Assembly (NCBI RefSeq): GCF_040564635.1
Contig: NZ_CP159837.1
Coordinates: 6,931,001 to 6,995,000, forward strand
Length of the DNA stretch: 64,000 nt
Source of the DNA: Planktothricoides raciborskii GIHE-MW2
GTDB lineage: Bacteria > Cyanobacteriota > Cyanobacteriia > Cyanobacteriales > Laspinemataceae
Direction of reading: 5' to 3'
How positions within the stretch are numbered: the stretch's first letter is position 1; the number at the start of each line of letters is the position of its first letter. The notes under the pieces are model-generated. The model saw nothing but the letters and a program-made list of their open reading frames with translations. It ran no database searches and was not told where the DNA came from. This document shows, piece by piece, positions 8,676 to 17,887 of the stretch. The translations under genes were made by a program, and so were the position numbers.

Positions 8676-9764
8676 ATGTCAAATAAAATCGGCATTGTGG
8701 TGGTAGGAGTGGGTCGCTGGGGCGTTCATTTGGTGCGCCAATTTTACCAAAATCCCCTAACAAAGGTAGTGGCAATAGTAGACCAAAACCCGGAAAGATT
8801 GCCAGCGGTTCAGCAGCAATTTAATTTAGATTTATCATCAGTGGTTTTGGCCAAAGATTGGGCAGAGGTGCGAGAACTGCCCGGAATTCAAGCGGTGGCG
8901 ATCGCCACTCCTGCTTCTACTCACTATTGTTTAATTAAAGATGCCTTAAATCAGGGCTATCATGTATTAGCAGAAAAACCCTTAACCCTCGATCCGCAAG
9001 AATGTCTGGAACTTAGCCATTTAGCCGAACAAAAACAGCGGCAATTAATGGTCGATCATACTTATTTATTTCATCCGGCAGTTCAACGGGGCAAAGAGGC
9101 GATCGCGGCTTTGGGAAAATTGCGTTATGGGTACGCTGCCCGAACTCACTTAGGCCCAGTGCGATCGGATGTTGATGCCCTCTGGGATTTAGCTATTCAC
9201 GACATCTGTATCTTCAACTTTTGGCTAGGAGAAACACCGATTCAGGTGCAAGCAACGGGCAAAATTTGGTTAGAAAGATCGGGAAATTCTGCTAACAGCA
9301 ACATTTCTCAAGAAATAACCACAGAAAATAAATTATTTACCCAAGGTTTAGCGGATTTTGTCACCGTAAACCTGACCTATCCTAGTGGGTTTGAAGCCCG
9401 GATTCATCTGTGCTGGTGTAATCCTGACAAGCAAAGGCGTCTCTGTGTGGCTGGCAGTCAAGGCACTTTAATTTTTGATGAAATGTCACCGAATGCTCCC
9501 TTAATGATTCAGCATGGTTTCTTAGAACGAAATAACGAAACATGGCAACCTGTGGGGCAAAAATCTGAGGTAATTGCTGTGTCCCCTGGAGAACCTTTAC
9601 GCTTAGTGTGCGATCGCTTTCTTGACCTCGTAATAAATCCCAATCAACCCAGCAAAAATCAGCCCATTTCCTCTGGCTGGTTAGGAGCAGAATTAGTGCA
9701 AATTATCACCGCTTTAAGTAAATCCTTAAATCAAGGAGGAATCCCAATTAAAATACCAAGGTGA
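8676..9764 (+). CDS. Gfo/Idh/MocA family NAD(P)-dependent oxidoreductase
   Basis: A 362-residue protein starting at ATG 8676. Residues 5-20 carry the Rossmann glycine motif (GVGRWG). The family EKP motif is at about residue 97 (AEKPLTLDP), and the substrate-side Asp/His pair appears in WDLAIHDICIF near residue 170. The C-terminal half is the alpha/beta dimerisation domain (GFEARIHLCWCNPDKQRR). Members oxidise or reduce sugars, inositols or bile pigments with NAD(P); the substrate cannot be read here. The gene starts 27 bp after the permease and is probably in the same transcript. The protein is complete, and the family assignment is firm. Confidence 0.9.
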   Translation: MSNKIGIVVVGVGRWGVHLVRQFYQNPLTKVVAIVDQNPERLPAVQQQFNLDLSSVVLAKDWAEVRELPGIQAVAIATPASTHYCLIKDALNQGYHVLAEKPLTLDPQECLELSHLAEQKQRQLMVDHTYLFHPAVQRGKEAIAALGKLRYGYAARTHLGPVRSDVDALWDLAIHDICIFNFWLGETPIQVQATGKIWLERSGNSANSNISQEITTENKLFTQGLADFVTVNLTYPSGFEARIHLCWCNPDKQRRLCVAGSQGTLIFDEMSPNAPLMIQHGFLERNNETWQPVGQKSEVIAVSPGEPLRLVCDRFLDLVINPNQPSKNQPISSGWLGAELVQIITALSKSLNQGGIPIKIPR

Positions 9765-9849
9765 ATTATCAATAGTTACCCTGAATATTTACCCTGAATC
9801 CTGTAGCATCCTGTAGGTGGGCATTGCCCACCCTACATAATAATTATTA

Positions 9850-12024
9850 TTATGCTTTCTCAAATAAAGGTGGTTCAGGATGATGGGTTGGTTTAACGGG
9901 AATTTCTATAATCAACTCTGTTCCTTCCCCAGGAGCAGAAATCACGTCTAATCTACCAGAGTGTTTTTCCACCACAATCTGATAGCTAACCGATAACCCT
10001 AAACCCGTGCCCTTGCCCACAGGTTTAGTGGTAAAAAACGGCTCAAAAAGACGCTTTTGCACCGTTTACTCAATCCCTCGACCATTATCAATAATGGAAA
10101 TTCTGACATAGTTTTTTACCCCTTCTGAATCCTCAGTAGTTTCTAACTGGGAATTATCAACAGTAAAAGCGCGGGTTTTAATCGTAATTAATTGGGGTGG
10201 TTCTTTATTTTCTAGAGCATCTAACGCATTATTTAGTAAATTCATAAAGACCTGGTTTAGCAAACTAGGGTAACATTCCACCTTGGGCAAATTCCCATAG
10301 TCTTTATAGACTTCAATGTTGGGTTTGCCTAATTTGCCTTTGAGCCGATGTTGTAAAATCATTAATGTACTTTCCAGTCCTTCATGCAGATCGACTTCCT
10401 TAATGGCAGCCTCATCGAGGCGAGAAAAATTGCGTAAAGATTGTACAATCTGGCGGATTCGTTCTGCCCCAGCCTGCATAGAATGCAAAATTTTATGTAA
10501 ATCATTCGCCAAAAAATCTAACTCAATTTCTTCGATTATTTGTTCAATTTCTTGGCTAGGATTGGGATAAGTATTTTGATAAATATTCAGTAGCTTCAGC
10601 AGATCCGTAATATAAGTGCTGGCGTGAGTGATATTGCCATAAATAAAATTAATTGGGTTATTAATTTCATGGGCGATTCCGGCCACAAGCTGACCTAACC
10701 CAGACATTTTTTCCATTTGAATTAGTTTGGCTTGAGTTTTTTGTAGTTTCTCAATAGCGATTTCTAGTTGACGTGCTTGTTCTCGCGATTGGGCTTCTGA
10801 TTTTCGCAGTGCAGTTTCTACTTCCTGCTGATGCAATATCTCTTTTTTTAGCTGTTCATTAACTACTTTTAAATCAGCGGTGCATTCTGCTACATAGCTT
10901 TCTAAATTTTTTTGGATAGTTTCTAATGTAGTCTCGGCCTTTCTGCGTTTGGCAATTTCTGCTTGTAACTCTGTATTCTTTCTATTTACTGCTTCGGTTT
11001 TTGATTCTAGGTTTTGTTGCAGTTGTGCGATTGTCTGATACATTTCGGCAGGGTCTAAGGTTTTTAGCCAGCTTGTTCGATCAATTACTCCCATAAATTC
11101 TCCCTGATCGCTAGAAACTACTAAGGCTGAAGTTTGCCATTGTCCCATAGATTTTTGAGCCGACCATAAAGACGCTGCGACACCGATCGCCGGTAAAGGA
11201 TGATCGATGACAGATTTCGCTTTTATAGTCGATAAATCTAGGCCAATTGCCCAATAATTCACGATATCTTGGTCAGTGACAATGCCCAGGGGCGTGGGGA
11301 TATGTTCTGGTTGGGCGATCGCTTCTCTTTGAGCATTTAACTCCTCAAAAATTAACACATAACTTCCCTGATTTTGCCGCATAAGCTGGGCAATTTTTGC
11401 TAAAGAATCGCTCAACAAAGCTGGAATCACTTTTTGATTTAATACATTTTTCAACGAGTGCCATTTTAGCCAATTTTCACCAGATTCAAGAGATTCAAGT
11501 TGTTGAACAATCTTAGAGGGAGCGATCGCCCCTAAAAAAAACCCGCTGGTGTCAGACACTAATATGGGATAAATCCCCGACTGCCGCCAAAGATTAGCAA
11601 TCGAGAAAATATCCTCAGCTTGCGCTTGATAAAGCGTGAGTAAATTTGGGTTCATTACATCAACAACCGTGAAATTTGTACCTGGTTTCTTCTCTGCGAT
11701 CGCTTGGAGAATATCTGGGACGGTGACAATCCCTAAAATATCTGATATTTTTAGCATATTTTCAGTATTTAGAGTCGGGTTATATGCATCGGCGCTGATA
11801 GCAGATTCGGAAACTACCAACATATAACCCGATGCCATATTAGCCCCAGGGTAATCGGGTAATTCTGGGTAATTTTTTGATGCAAACAGAGGACAGCTTG
11901 CATTTAAGTGGCTGATTTCCTCGCTAATTTCCCGGACAGAAATGTTCGGTGTCACAAATTGAGGATGGCGATCGAGAGCAGATTTTAGAAAGGTAGGATT
12001 AATTAATGATGTTTGATTTGACAT
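9850..12024 (-). pseudogene. CBS-domain histidine kinase interrupted by one in-frame TAA
   Basis: A single leftward frame runs from ATG 12024 to the stop at 9850 and is broken only by TAA at 10068-10066. The order is two pairs of CBS-like repeats (residues about 50-340), a coiled coil (about 345-450), HisKA with HEINNP (His codon 10671-10669), and an ATPase domain whose G1 box reads DNGRGIE just before the stop. The next codons resume with TVQKRLFEPFFTTKPVGKG and GTGLGL, the normal continuation, so only one codon separates two perfectly matching halves. As it stands the 652-residue product lacks the ATP lid and G2 box and should be unable to autophosphorylate. The 70-residue tail has a GTG at 10062 but no strong ribosome site. 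It is paralogous to the kinase at 1-1428. A sequencing error or stop readthrough cannot be excluded. Confidence 0.85.
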
Positions 12025-12582
12025 TTAAATTAGCTAGATAAAAAATAACCAAAAATAACCAAAAACAACCAGAATAATCGCAAGCAAAATTTTAATCAAT
12101 AATCAAATAATTAACAAAAATTATTCAGGTTAATACAGGGAAAATTTACCCATTTTAGATAGGAAAATGATGGCAGATTGATCGATAATTTTTTTTGCAA
12201 AAAAAAATAAAAAACTGATTAATTTTGCGCTTGCCCAGTAAATTTTCGTCTCAGTCATCTTAATTGAGTTTACCCTAGCACGAGAGGCGGATAAAATTTT
12301 AACATTAATGTTTTAAGATTAATGTTAAAACATTAATGTAGGCAATCCATTCAGCGATCGCCAATTTTCTGGATCGTCTCGTCAACCTCCCTTCGTCAAC
12401 CTCCCCTGAAGGATCAAACAGATGCCTTTTGCTTCAAGGCTTCAGTAGGGCGTCAGTAAGGCTTCAGTCTACGGTAAACCACACCTGACATCATTGCCAC
12501 AGAGAGGCACCATTGATTACAATAGAGATTACAATAGAAATAAAACAGATATTGTAATCCGTTGTTGATTACCCAGGATAAA
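12025..12582. other. 558 bp spacer, no gene; AT-rich with palindrome
   Basis: No plausible coding frame was found between the divergent kinase and small membrane-protein genes. The left half is very AT-rich. The notable element is the palindrome at 12297-12330. To its right is a HIP1-bearing stretch with two direct copies of CGTCAACCTCCC (near 12380-12405). Confidence 0.6.
12297..12338. promoter_or_regulatory. 13-bp perfect palindrome with a third half-site, possible operator
   Basis: TTTTAACATTAAT (12297-12309) and its exact reverse complement (12318-12330) flank an 8-base spacer; a further CATTAATG follows at 12331-12338. The AT-rich two-fold symmetry looks like a regulator binding site or an RNA hairpin without a T-run. 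It lies about 270 bp from both divergent genes, so the target is unclear. Confidence 0.3.
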
Positions 12583-13062
12583 ATGCCAGAATCCTACAGC
12601 CAAGAAGATGTACAGCAAATTCTCCAATTAGCGATCGCCAAAAGAGCGATCGATGGAGATTTTTCTCGCGTTCAACTCCTAGAAATGGCCGATGAACTAG
12701 GAATCTCCCCAGAAAATCTTCAGCAAGCCGAAGCACAATGGCTGGCGAAACAAGATGAATTTAAGGAACGTCAGCAATTTGATATATACCGACGCAATCA
12801 ATTAAAACAAAATTTCGTGCGTTATCTCATTGTCAACGTTTTTCTCATTCTGCTAAACCTGGTTCTATTTAAATCAGCTAACTTTGGTCTAACCATTGCG
12901 CTAGTTTGGGGATTAATTCTCGCTTTAAAGACTTGGAAAAATTATGAAATAAATTCAGAAGAGTATGAAATGAATTTCCAGAAATGGAGGCTGAAAAAAC
13001 AAATTGGTGAATCTATCAATCTAGTGGTTGATAAATTATTTCACCCTAAATCATCAAGTTAA
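12583..13062 (+). CDS. Small 2TM-domain membrane protein
   Basis: A 159-residue protein. The first 60 residues are a short helical, charged domain of the SHOCT/DUF1707-like kind (DVQQILQLAIAKRAIDGDFSRVQLLEMADELGI). This is followed by a basic linker and two closely spaced transmembrane helices (about residues 88-108 and 110-128), the 2TM layout, then a basic C-terminal tail. Start ATG 12583 is preferred over the upstream TTG 12562 because AGGA sits 5 bases before it. A strong Rho-independent terminator follows at 13074, so this is a single-gene unit. The role is unknown; such proteins are often scaffolds or kinase-associated membrane anchors, but nothing here shows that. Confidence 0.75.
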   Translation: MPESYSQEDVQQILQLAIAKRAIDGDFSRVQLLEMADELGISPENLQQAEAQWLAKQDEFKERQQFDIYRRNQLKQNFVRYLIVNVFLILLNLVLFKSANFGLTIALVWGLILALKTWKNYEINSEEYEMNFQKWRLKKQIGESINLVVDKLFHPKSSS

Positions 13063-13073
13063 ATTTGCCGAAT

Positions 13074-13109
13074 AGCGTTGTCAAACCCACTGACAACGCT
13101 GATTTTTTT
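13074..13109 (+). terminator. Rho-independent terminator of the 2TM gene
   Basis: A 10-bp perfect stem AGCGTTGTCA / TGACAACGCT with a 7-base loop is followed by GATTTTTTTC, 12 bases after the stop codon of the 2TM gene. Confidence 0.88.
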
Positions 13110-13500
13110 CCCAGGAATCAGCCATGAAATCGAGAGTTTAGGCTATGACTGGCCTCGGTAGGTTGCCTCCCTGTCAGACCTGTTTGACGCCACTCAAATC
13201 AGCGAGTTACTCAAAAAAAATTTAACTAGGTCCCTGATTTAGGATATAAGAATAAACCAGTCTCTTTACCAACAAATCAAACGTTTAATGTTTTATCGAA
13301 TAATTTGATGTAAAAACAGTAAAATTTTTGAATAAATTGATTTGTTTTTGTTTAGATTAATTTAATTTTTAATTATTGCTGCTATTAAAAATTAAAAATT
13401 TAGATATTTTTTTAATTGTAAAATAAAAAAATATCTACAATATGTGAATCAATATTTTAATTATTGATCACACTTAAATTAATTTCAAAAATTTTTTAAA
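13110..13500. other. About 400 bp AT-rich spacer, no gene seen
   Basis: The stretch from the terminator to the remnant cyclase gene has no open frame of note. From about 13260 onward it is extremely AT-rich (runs of A and T, TTAATTTAATTTT-like), compatible with neutral decay of the promoter and start of the broken gene that follows. Confidence 0.55.
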
Positions 13501-14683
13501 ATATCGATTCATGGCTATTTCGTCAAGCATTGAGTGGTTAAATAGCGTTAATAACCATATAAAAACTGCTCCAGATATTATTTTAATGGATATTACTATG
13601 CGGGATATGAAGTGTGTCTTAAACTCAATCAAGTCTAATCAAACAACTTGTGAAATTACCATAATTTTTATTAGAGATGTATCATGTATCGGCTAAAATA
13701 AAAGCCTTTGATGTGGGCTGGGCGGTGCCGACTATATTACTAAGCCTTTTAAAAGCCAATTTAAGCACGGCTAGAAAATCAAATTAAGATTAGGCAATTA
13801 CAGCAACAACTGACATTGCAAAATATTCAATTGCAAAAAATTGCCGAACGAGAAAAACTTTTGGGTCAGATATCTCAGCGGATTCGTCAATCTTTAGATT
13901 TGACAGAGATTCTCTCAACGGCAGTTAGAGAAGTGCGAGAATTTTTGCAAGTAGATTGCGTAGCGATCGCACGGTTAAATCCTGATCGAAAACAATTGTC
14001 CAAGAATCTTTGGTAGACCAAGGGTTATCAATTTTAAATTTAAAGATTACCGATATTTTCAGGAGGCTTATATTCAGCGATCGCCTGACATTCAGATGAT
14101 TTCAGATATTCAGCAATCTAGTCTGTCACTTCCTTTGATTTCATTCTGGACTGGACTTGCGCTCTCATTTAGTGGTGCCAATTTTTCAACAAACTGTCAG
14201 CATTTCTGAAGAAAATAAGGAGCCATACACCGATAATCTGAAAGAAGATTCTCTAAATTCAGAAGTTTACAGACTGCTGATTGCCGATGATTGTACTCAG
14301 GTGCGTCAATGGCACCCCTCAGAAGTGGATTTATTAACCCAATTATCGATTCAAATTGGTATGGCTTGGCAACAAATTCAAATGAAAAGTTGCGCTATCA
14401 GCAAGAAAATACGGAGACGCTGTTGTTAAATATTTCGCCAAAATTAATTGCTCAACGGCTGAAACAAAATCCGGGGCTTATTGCCGATAACTTTGAATCG
14501 GTGACAGTGATGTTTGCAAATATTGTGGGATTTACTAATTTATCCGCGCAAATTTATGCTCTGGAGTTAGTCAAGTTATTGAATGAAATTTTTTCTAGGT
14601 TTGATGCCTTAGCCCAACGACATAAGTTGGAAAAAATTAAAACCATTGGGCTCTTTAGGACTTATGGTGATAAGTTTATCTAA
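13501..14683 (+). pseudogene. Shredded receiver-GAF-adenylate cyclase gene
   Basis: Pieces of one multidomain protein appear in order but in different frames. A response-regulator receiver core (13511-13696: PDIILMDITM, then SIKSNQTTCEITIIFI), its continuation KAFDVG ... YITKPF recognisable after a frameshift near 13715, a linker and GAF start (13816-14016: ISQRIRQSLDLTEILSTAVREVREFL), the GAF rest (14157-14429, ending in IQIGMAWQQIQ), and a class III cyclase domain (from about 14390 to 14683: ADNFESVTVMF ... LEKIKTIG). The cyclase piece has FAN where the metal-binding Asp of FAD is expected, and stops right after KIKTIG, losing the rest of the active site. At least three frameshifts and several stops make this non-functional. 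Intact relatives are at 32375-34066 and 40055-41653. Confidence 0.85.
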
Positions 14684-14912
14684 TTTAATATGAGTATTTG
14701 CATAAAATTAAAAGGTGAAATTAATATACATGAACGCTTCTAGCTTCTCATGTTGAAAAAAAGAGTCTTATAAGTCCGCCAAATCCTGAAAAAATCATTA
14801 AGTTTAGTTACCAGGCTCAAAGTTAAGCCCTAAACTGATAAAATTTAGCTGTTTTGTGAAACTAACCCTTTCACCCTAAAAATTTTTGAGCTTAGGTTTA
14901 TGGAAAATCATC

Positions 14913-16667
14913 TCAATGTAATACTGGGCTTACCTGAAGTGAATTTAACAAGCCCATAATTTGCATATTACCCTGGGCAAAAAGATTAATATCTCCTCCT
15001 TGGGTGACGATTCGGTCAATGATTAATTGGCCGCCTGAGTTAATAATCACCGGCCACCCTGGAGTGGAAATCTGACTCACAGAAATATCACGATTAAGTT
15101 GCTCGGAGTCAGAGAGAAACGCGGTGTTTACCACGGTCAAATCAGGGGGAATGTTCGCCGGATTACTCAGACTAGAAACGCCGGATCTTAAAATTAATGC
15201 TGGGGAATTGGCCAAGATTTCCGCATCAGGATCCGGAGAACCGGATAAAGTCACATCTGGGTTAGTAATGATGATATTCCCGGCATCAATTCCTCCCGTG
15301 GCTTCTACTTTTAAGGAAACCCCAGTATATTCATCAAAACTCACATTACCATCAGCACTAATAATTGGGTCATAATAACTGATAAAATCACCGAAATCGC
15401 CAGCTACAGTACGAATAAAGAAATTGCCCTCCGTGGCAAAATGAGCATCGGTGGCAATATTTCCCCCACTAATTAAGGTAATATCACCCCCTGCCTGAAA
15501 AGTTGCGCCTTGGTTGACAGAATTCAGGGCGAAAATATCAATTTTTTGCAGTCCAGTTAGATTCATATTTGCGCCTGCGATCGCGGAAAATGGGTTTTGA
15601 CTATCCCGAACAATCAGCGTATTTTTCGCCAATAAATTTAAATCTTGGCTAGTTTGGATTTCAATCCCGAATAAACTTAAATTATTAGCAGCGGATAAAC
15701 TAGCATTTCCTGAGATAATTGTTGCCGATTGATTTGATTGATTTGTGGGGTGAAGCACCACATCCCCATTGCGTATCCCCAAGGCAGAACCGGATAAAAC
15801 TACTTGCCCCGCTTCATTGACTGTCACCTGGTTGGCATCAATAATATTGCCACCCCCGGTTAATAATTCATGGAGAGAAAGTGGATTAAAAGCCTCAGTT
15901 TTTAAATTGGATAAACTCACTTCTAAACTAAGTAAATGTCCGGGCCGACTAATCCGCAAAATACTTTCCCCTGGAACCGCAGTAATAATCAGATTCCCTT
16001 GGGGGGCAGCGCTCGACCCGGTACTGAGTATGGCGCTGCAAATTAAAGATAAAGATTGTCCCGATCGCACCGCTAAATCGGCAAAATTAATCAGACTCCC
16101 TGGCTGAATATTGTCAAAAGAAAAATAAATCAAATTCCCGACTAATGTGGTATAATTATTATTGCCGAATACTTGCAATATTCCGGCATCAAAGCCTAAA
16201 CTGGTGGCAGTGGTGGCGGTAAAATCACCGAGGACATTTAAGGCAGCATTTTGACCAAATACTATGCCTGCCGGATTGAGCAAAAAGAGGTTAGAATTTC
16301 CACCATTAACTTGAATTAAACCATTAATTAACGATGGATTACCCCCAGAAATTCGTCCGAGAATATTGACAATTTCTGGACGCGATAAAAAGTTGGCAAT
16401 TTGTCCATCACTCAGTCCAAATTCTTGGAAATTGTGAAATAAATTTGCCCCATCTCCAGAAGTTTTACCCCCGGTAATGTTAATCTGATTTCCCTCAGTA
16501 GTGACAACAGTTCCCGTCCCGTCTGTTGCTGGGGTAATTGTTTGGGCAAAGACTAGACCCTTATTGACTCCTAGGGTCAGGAAAAAGACTACGAGGAATA
16601 AGGAATAAAAGGGGGATGTGGTTGGCAACTAGCGAAGACCCTCAAAATTAGTAATTTTTCTTTTCAT
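14913..16667 (-). pseudogene. Filamentous-haemagglutinin-type exoprotein (TpsA-like), truncated and with early stop
   Basis: The protein has the N-terminal haemagglutination-activity/TPS domain: ITPATDGTGT, GDGANLFHNFQEFGLSDGQIANFLS, INGLIQVNGGNSNLFLLNPAGIVFGQNA are the family hallmarks, preceded by a hydrophobic signal segment ending AQT. The part after it is beta-helix-like. ATG 16667 opens a frame that meets TAG at 16631-16629 after 12 codons and continues in the same frame from TTG 16628; the signal peptide's basic n-region (MKRKITNF) lies before this stop. The C-terminus ends abruptly at residue 571 of the TTG frame with no anchor or further repeats, shorter than most family members. A TpsB-type outer-membrane transporter would export it; none is in the window. 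Weak initiation at TTG might still give some product. Confidence 0.78.
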
Positions 16668-16957
16668 TATACAAATACCTGATTAACTAAACAATACGCC
16701 CAAATCAAAAATTTTTTGGTTCGTAGAGTACACCCCACTTTTTTCTCTGTGTCCTCTGTGTCTCTGTGGTTTATTCATTGGTTTTTTTTCACCACAGAGA
16801 CACAAATAGTCACAGAGAGGAGATAATTTTGACCAAAAACCACCGATTATTGCATAATATCTCCTCTTAATAAAAAAATCTTAAAATTCTCTCAAAGCCC
16901 TGCGCCCTCGCAAAAGGGCTTGGGGTGAGGGCGATTTGAAAGTGGTATCAGATGGAT
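16668..16957. repeat. Spacer with CTCTGTGTC palindromic repeat
   Basis: No gene is seen. At 16744-16820 the unit CTCTGTGTCCTCTGTGTCTC is followed by its reverse complement (CACCACAGAGACACA), forming a large hairpin. Near 16900 a GCGCCCTCGCAAAAGGGC-type short palindrome occurs. Copies of the CTCTGTGTC unit also flank the genes at 17859-17881, 22621-22696 and 26482-26542. Confidence 0.75.
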
Positions 16958-17779
16958 TTAATTAGATTGATTCAACCAAATCAGTAAATCTTCCATCGTA
17001 GTAAAATCTAATAACGCTTCGGCTAATGATTCTAGTTGTTGGATAGATAATCTCTCAATTCCTTGTAATATTGCTGAGTCAATATTACCCAACCGCCGCG
17101 ACAGTAGGCGTTTAATTAACGCAACTTCTCCTTGTTGGCGTCCAGTTTGGATAATTTCTTGATAAATCACCGATTCTTGCATAATATCTCCTCGGAATAG
17201 TTGACGAATCAAATCTTTTTCATAGCGTAACCCGGCCAATATCTCCGTACAACCAGAGATATTTTGCCGTTCCTCTTCTGAGGATATCTTAGCCAATTCT
17301 TTGGCCACTTGTTGCAGAAGGGTAGGGGGGTTTTCGCTCCGAGTAAGAGGGGCTAAAGGTAATAACCCTCGGTTGGCTAAAAACGGCGCTGGGTCTTGTT
17401 CCCAAAGTCGGATAATCCCATAGCGGTGTTCGGTGTTCGTGTCTCGGTATTGGTTCTCAAATACCAGAGGTGAACTGGTTTCTTTTAAGAAAATTACCAG
17501 TTGTTGAATTTCACAGTTGTACTGCCGCTTTAATCGAGTGTAATAATCCAACATTCGCAAAGGAATGGGAGTGCGATCGCTTTTTGGCAGGGTTTCAAAT
17601 TCCAGGTGAGCAATGCGATTTCCTGCTTTGATAAAGGCTACAGAATCCGCACGAATGGGTTCAATGGTTAACTCGGTTTTAAGAATTGAAACATCTGCGG
17701 GATCTACCGAGAGAAAATAGCGGATAAAATCTTCCGGATAGCGATCAACCATAAATTTGCAAGCGTTATCGTAACTCAC
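16958..17779 (-). CDS. Rpn-family / DUF4351 putative PD-(D/E)XK nuclease
   Basis: A 273-residue protein starting at ATG 17779. The N-terminal part (residues 1-130) fits the Rpn/PD-(D/E)XK transposase-like nucleases common in cyanobacteria: DNACKFMVDRYPEDFIRYFL, a DSVAF strand and AHLEFET, where Glu in LEFE sits in the place of the (D/E)XK acid. The C-terminal 60 residues are DUF4351 (LIKRLLSRRLGNIDSAILQGIERLSIQQLESLAEALLDF). E. coli Rpn proteins promote recA-independent recombination and have DNase activity; whether this copy does is inference. It is flanked on both sides by CTCTGTGTC repeats, so mobility or repeat-mediated shuffling is plausible. The frame is intact. Confidence 0.82.
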   Translation of the reverse strand: MSYDNACKFMVDRYPEDFIRYFLSVDPADVSILKTELTIEPIRADSVAFIKAGNRIAHLEFETLPKSDRTPIPLRMLDYYTRLKRQYNCEIQQLVIFLKETSSPLVFENQYRDTNTEHRYGIIRLWEQDPAPFLANRGLLPLAPLTRSENPPTLLQQVAKELAKISSEEERQNISGCTEILAGLRYEKDLIRQLFRGDIMQESVIYQEIIQTGRQQGEVALIKRLLSRRLGNIDSAILQGIERLSIQQLESLAEALLDFTTMEDLLIWLNQSN

Positions 17780-17858
17780 AACTTTCGGTTTCTCTCTATA
17801 TTTTTATTTTTTTTTATTTTATTGTATCACAAAAAACAATGTGCGACTTGCCAGCATT

Positions 17859-17881
17859 GTGTCCTCTGTGTCTCTGTGGTT
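17859..17881. repeat. CTCTGTGTC dispersed repeat, half copy
   Basis: A single arm of the CTCTGTGTCTCTGTGGTT repeat lies just upstream of the Rpn gene and just after the stop of the giant DUF4347 gene. Confidence 0.65.
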
Positions 17882-17887
17882 AATATC

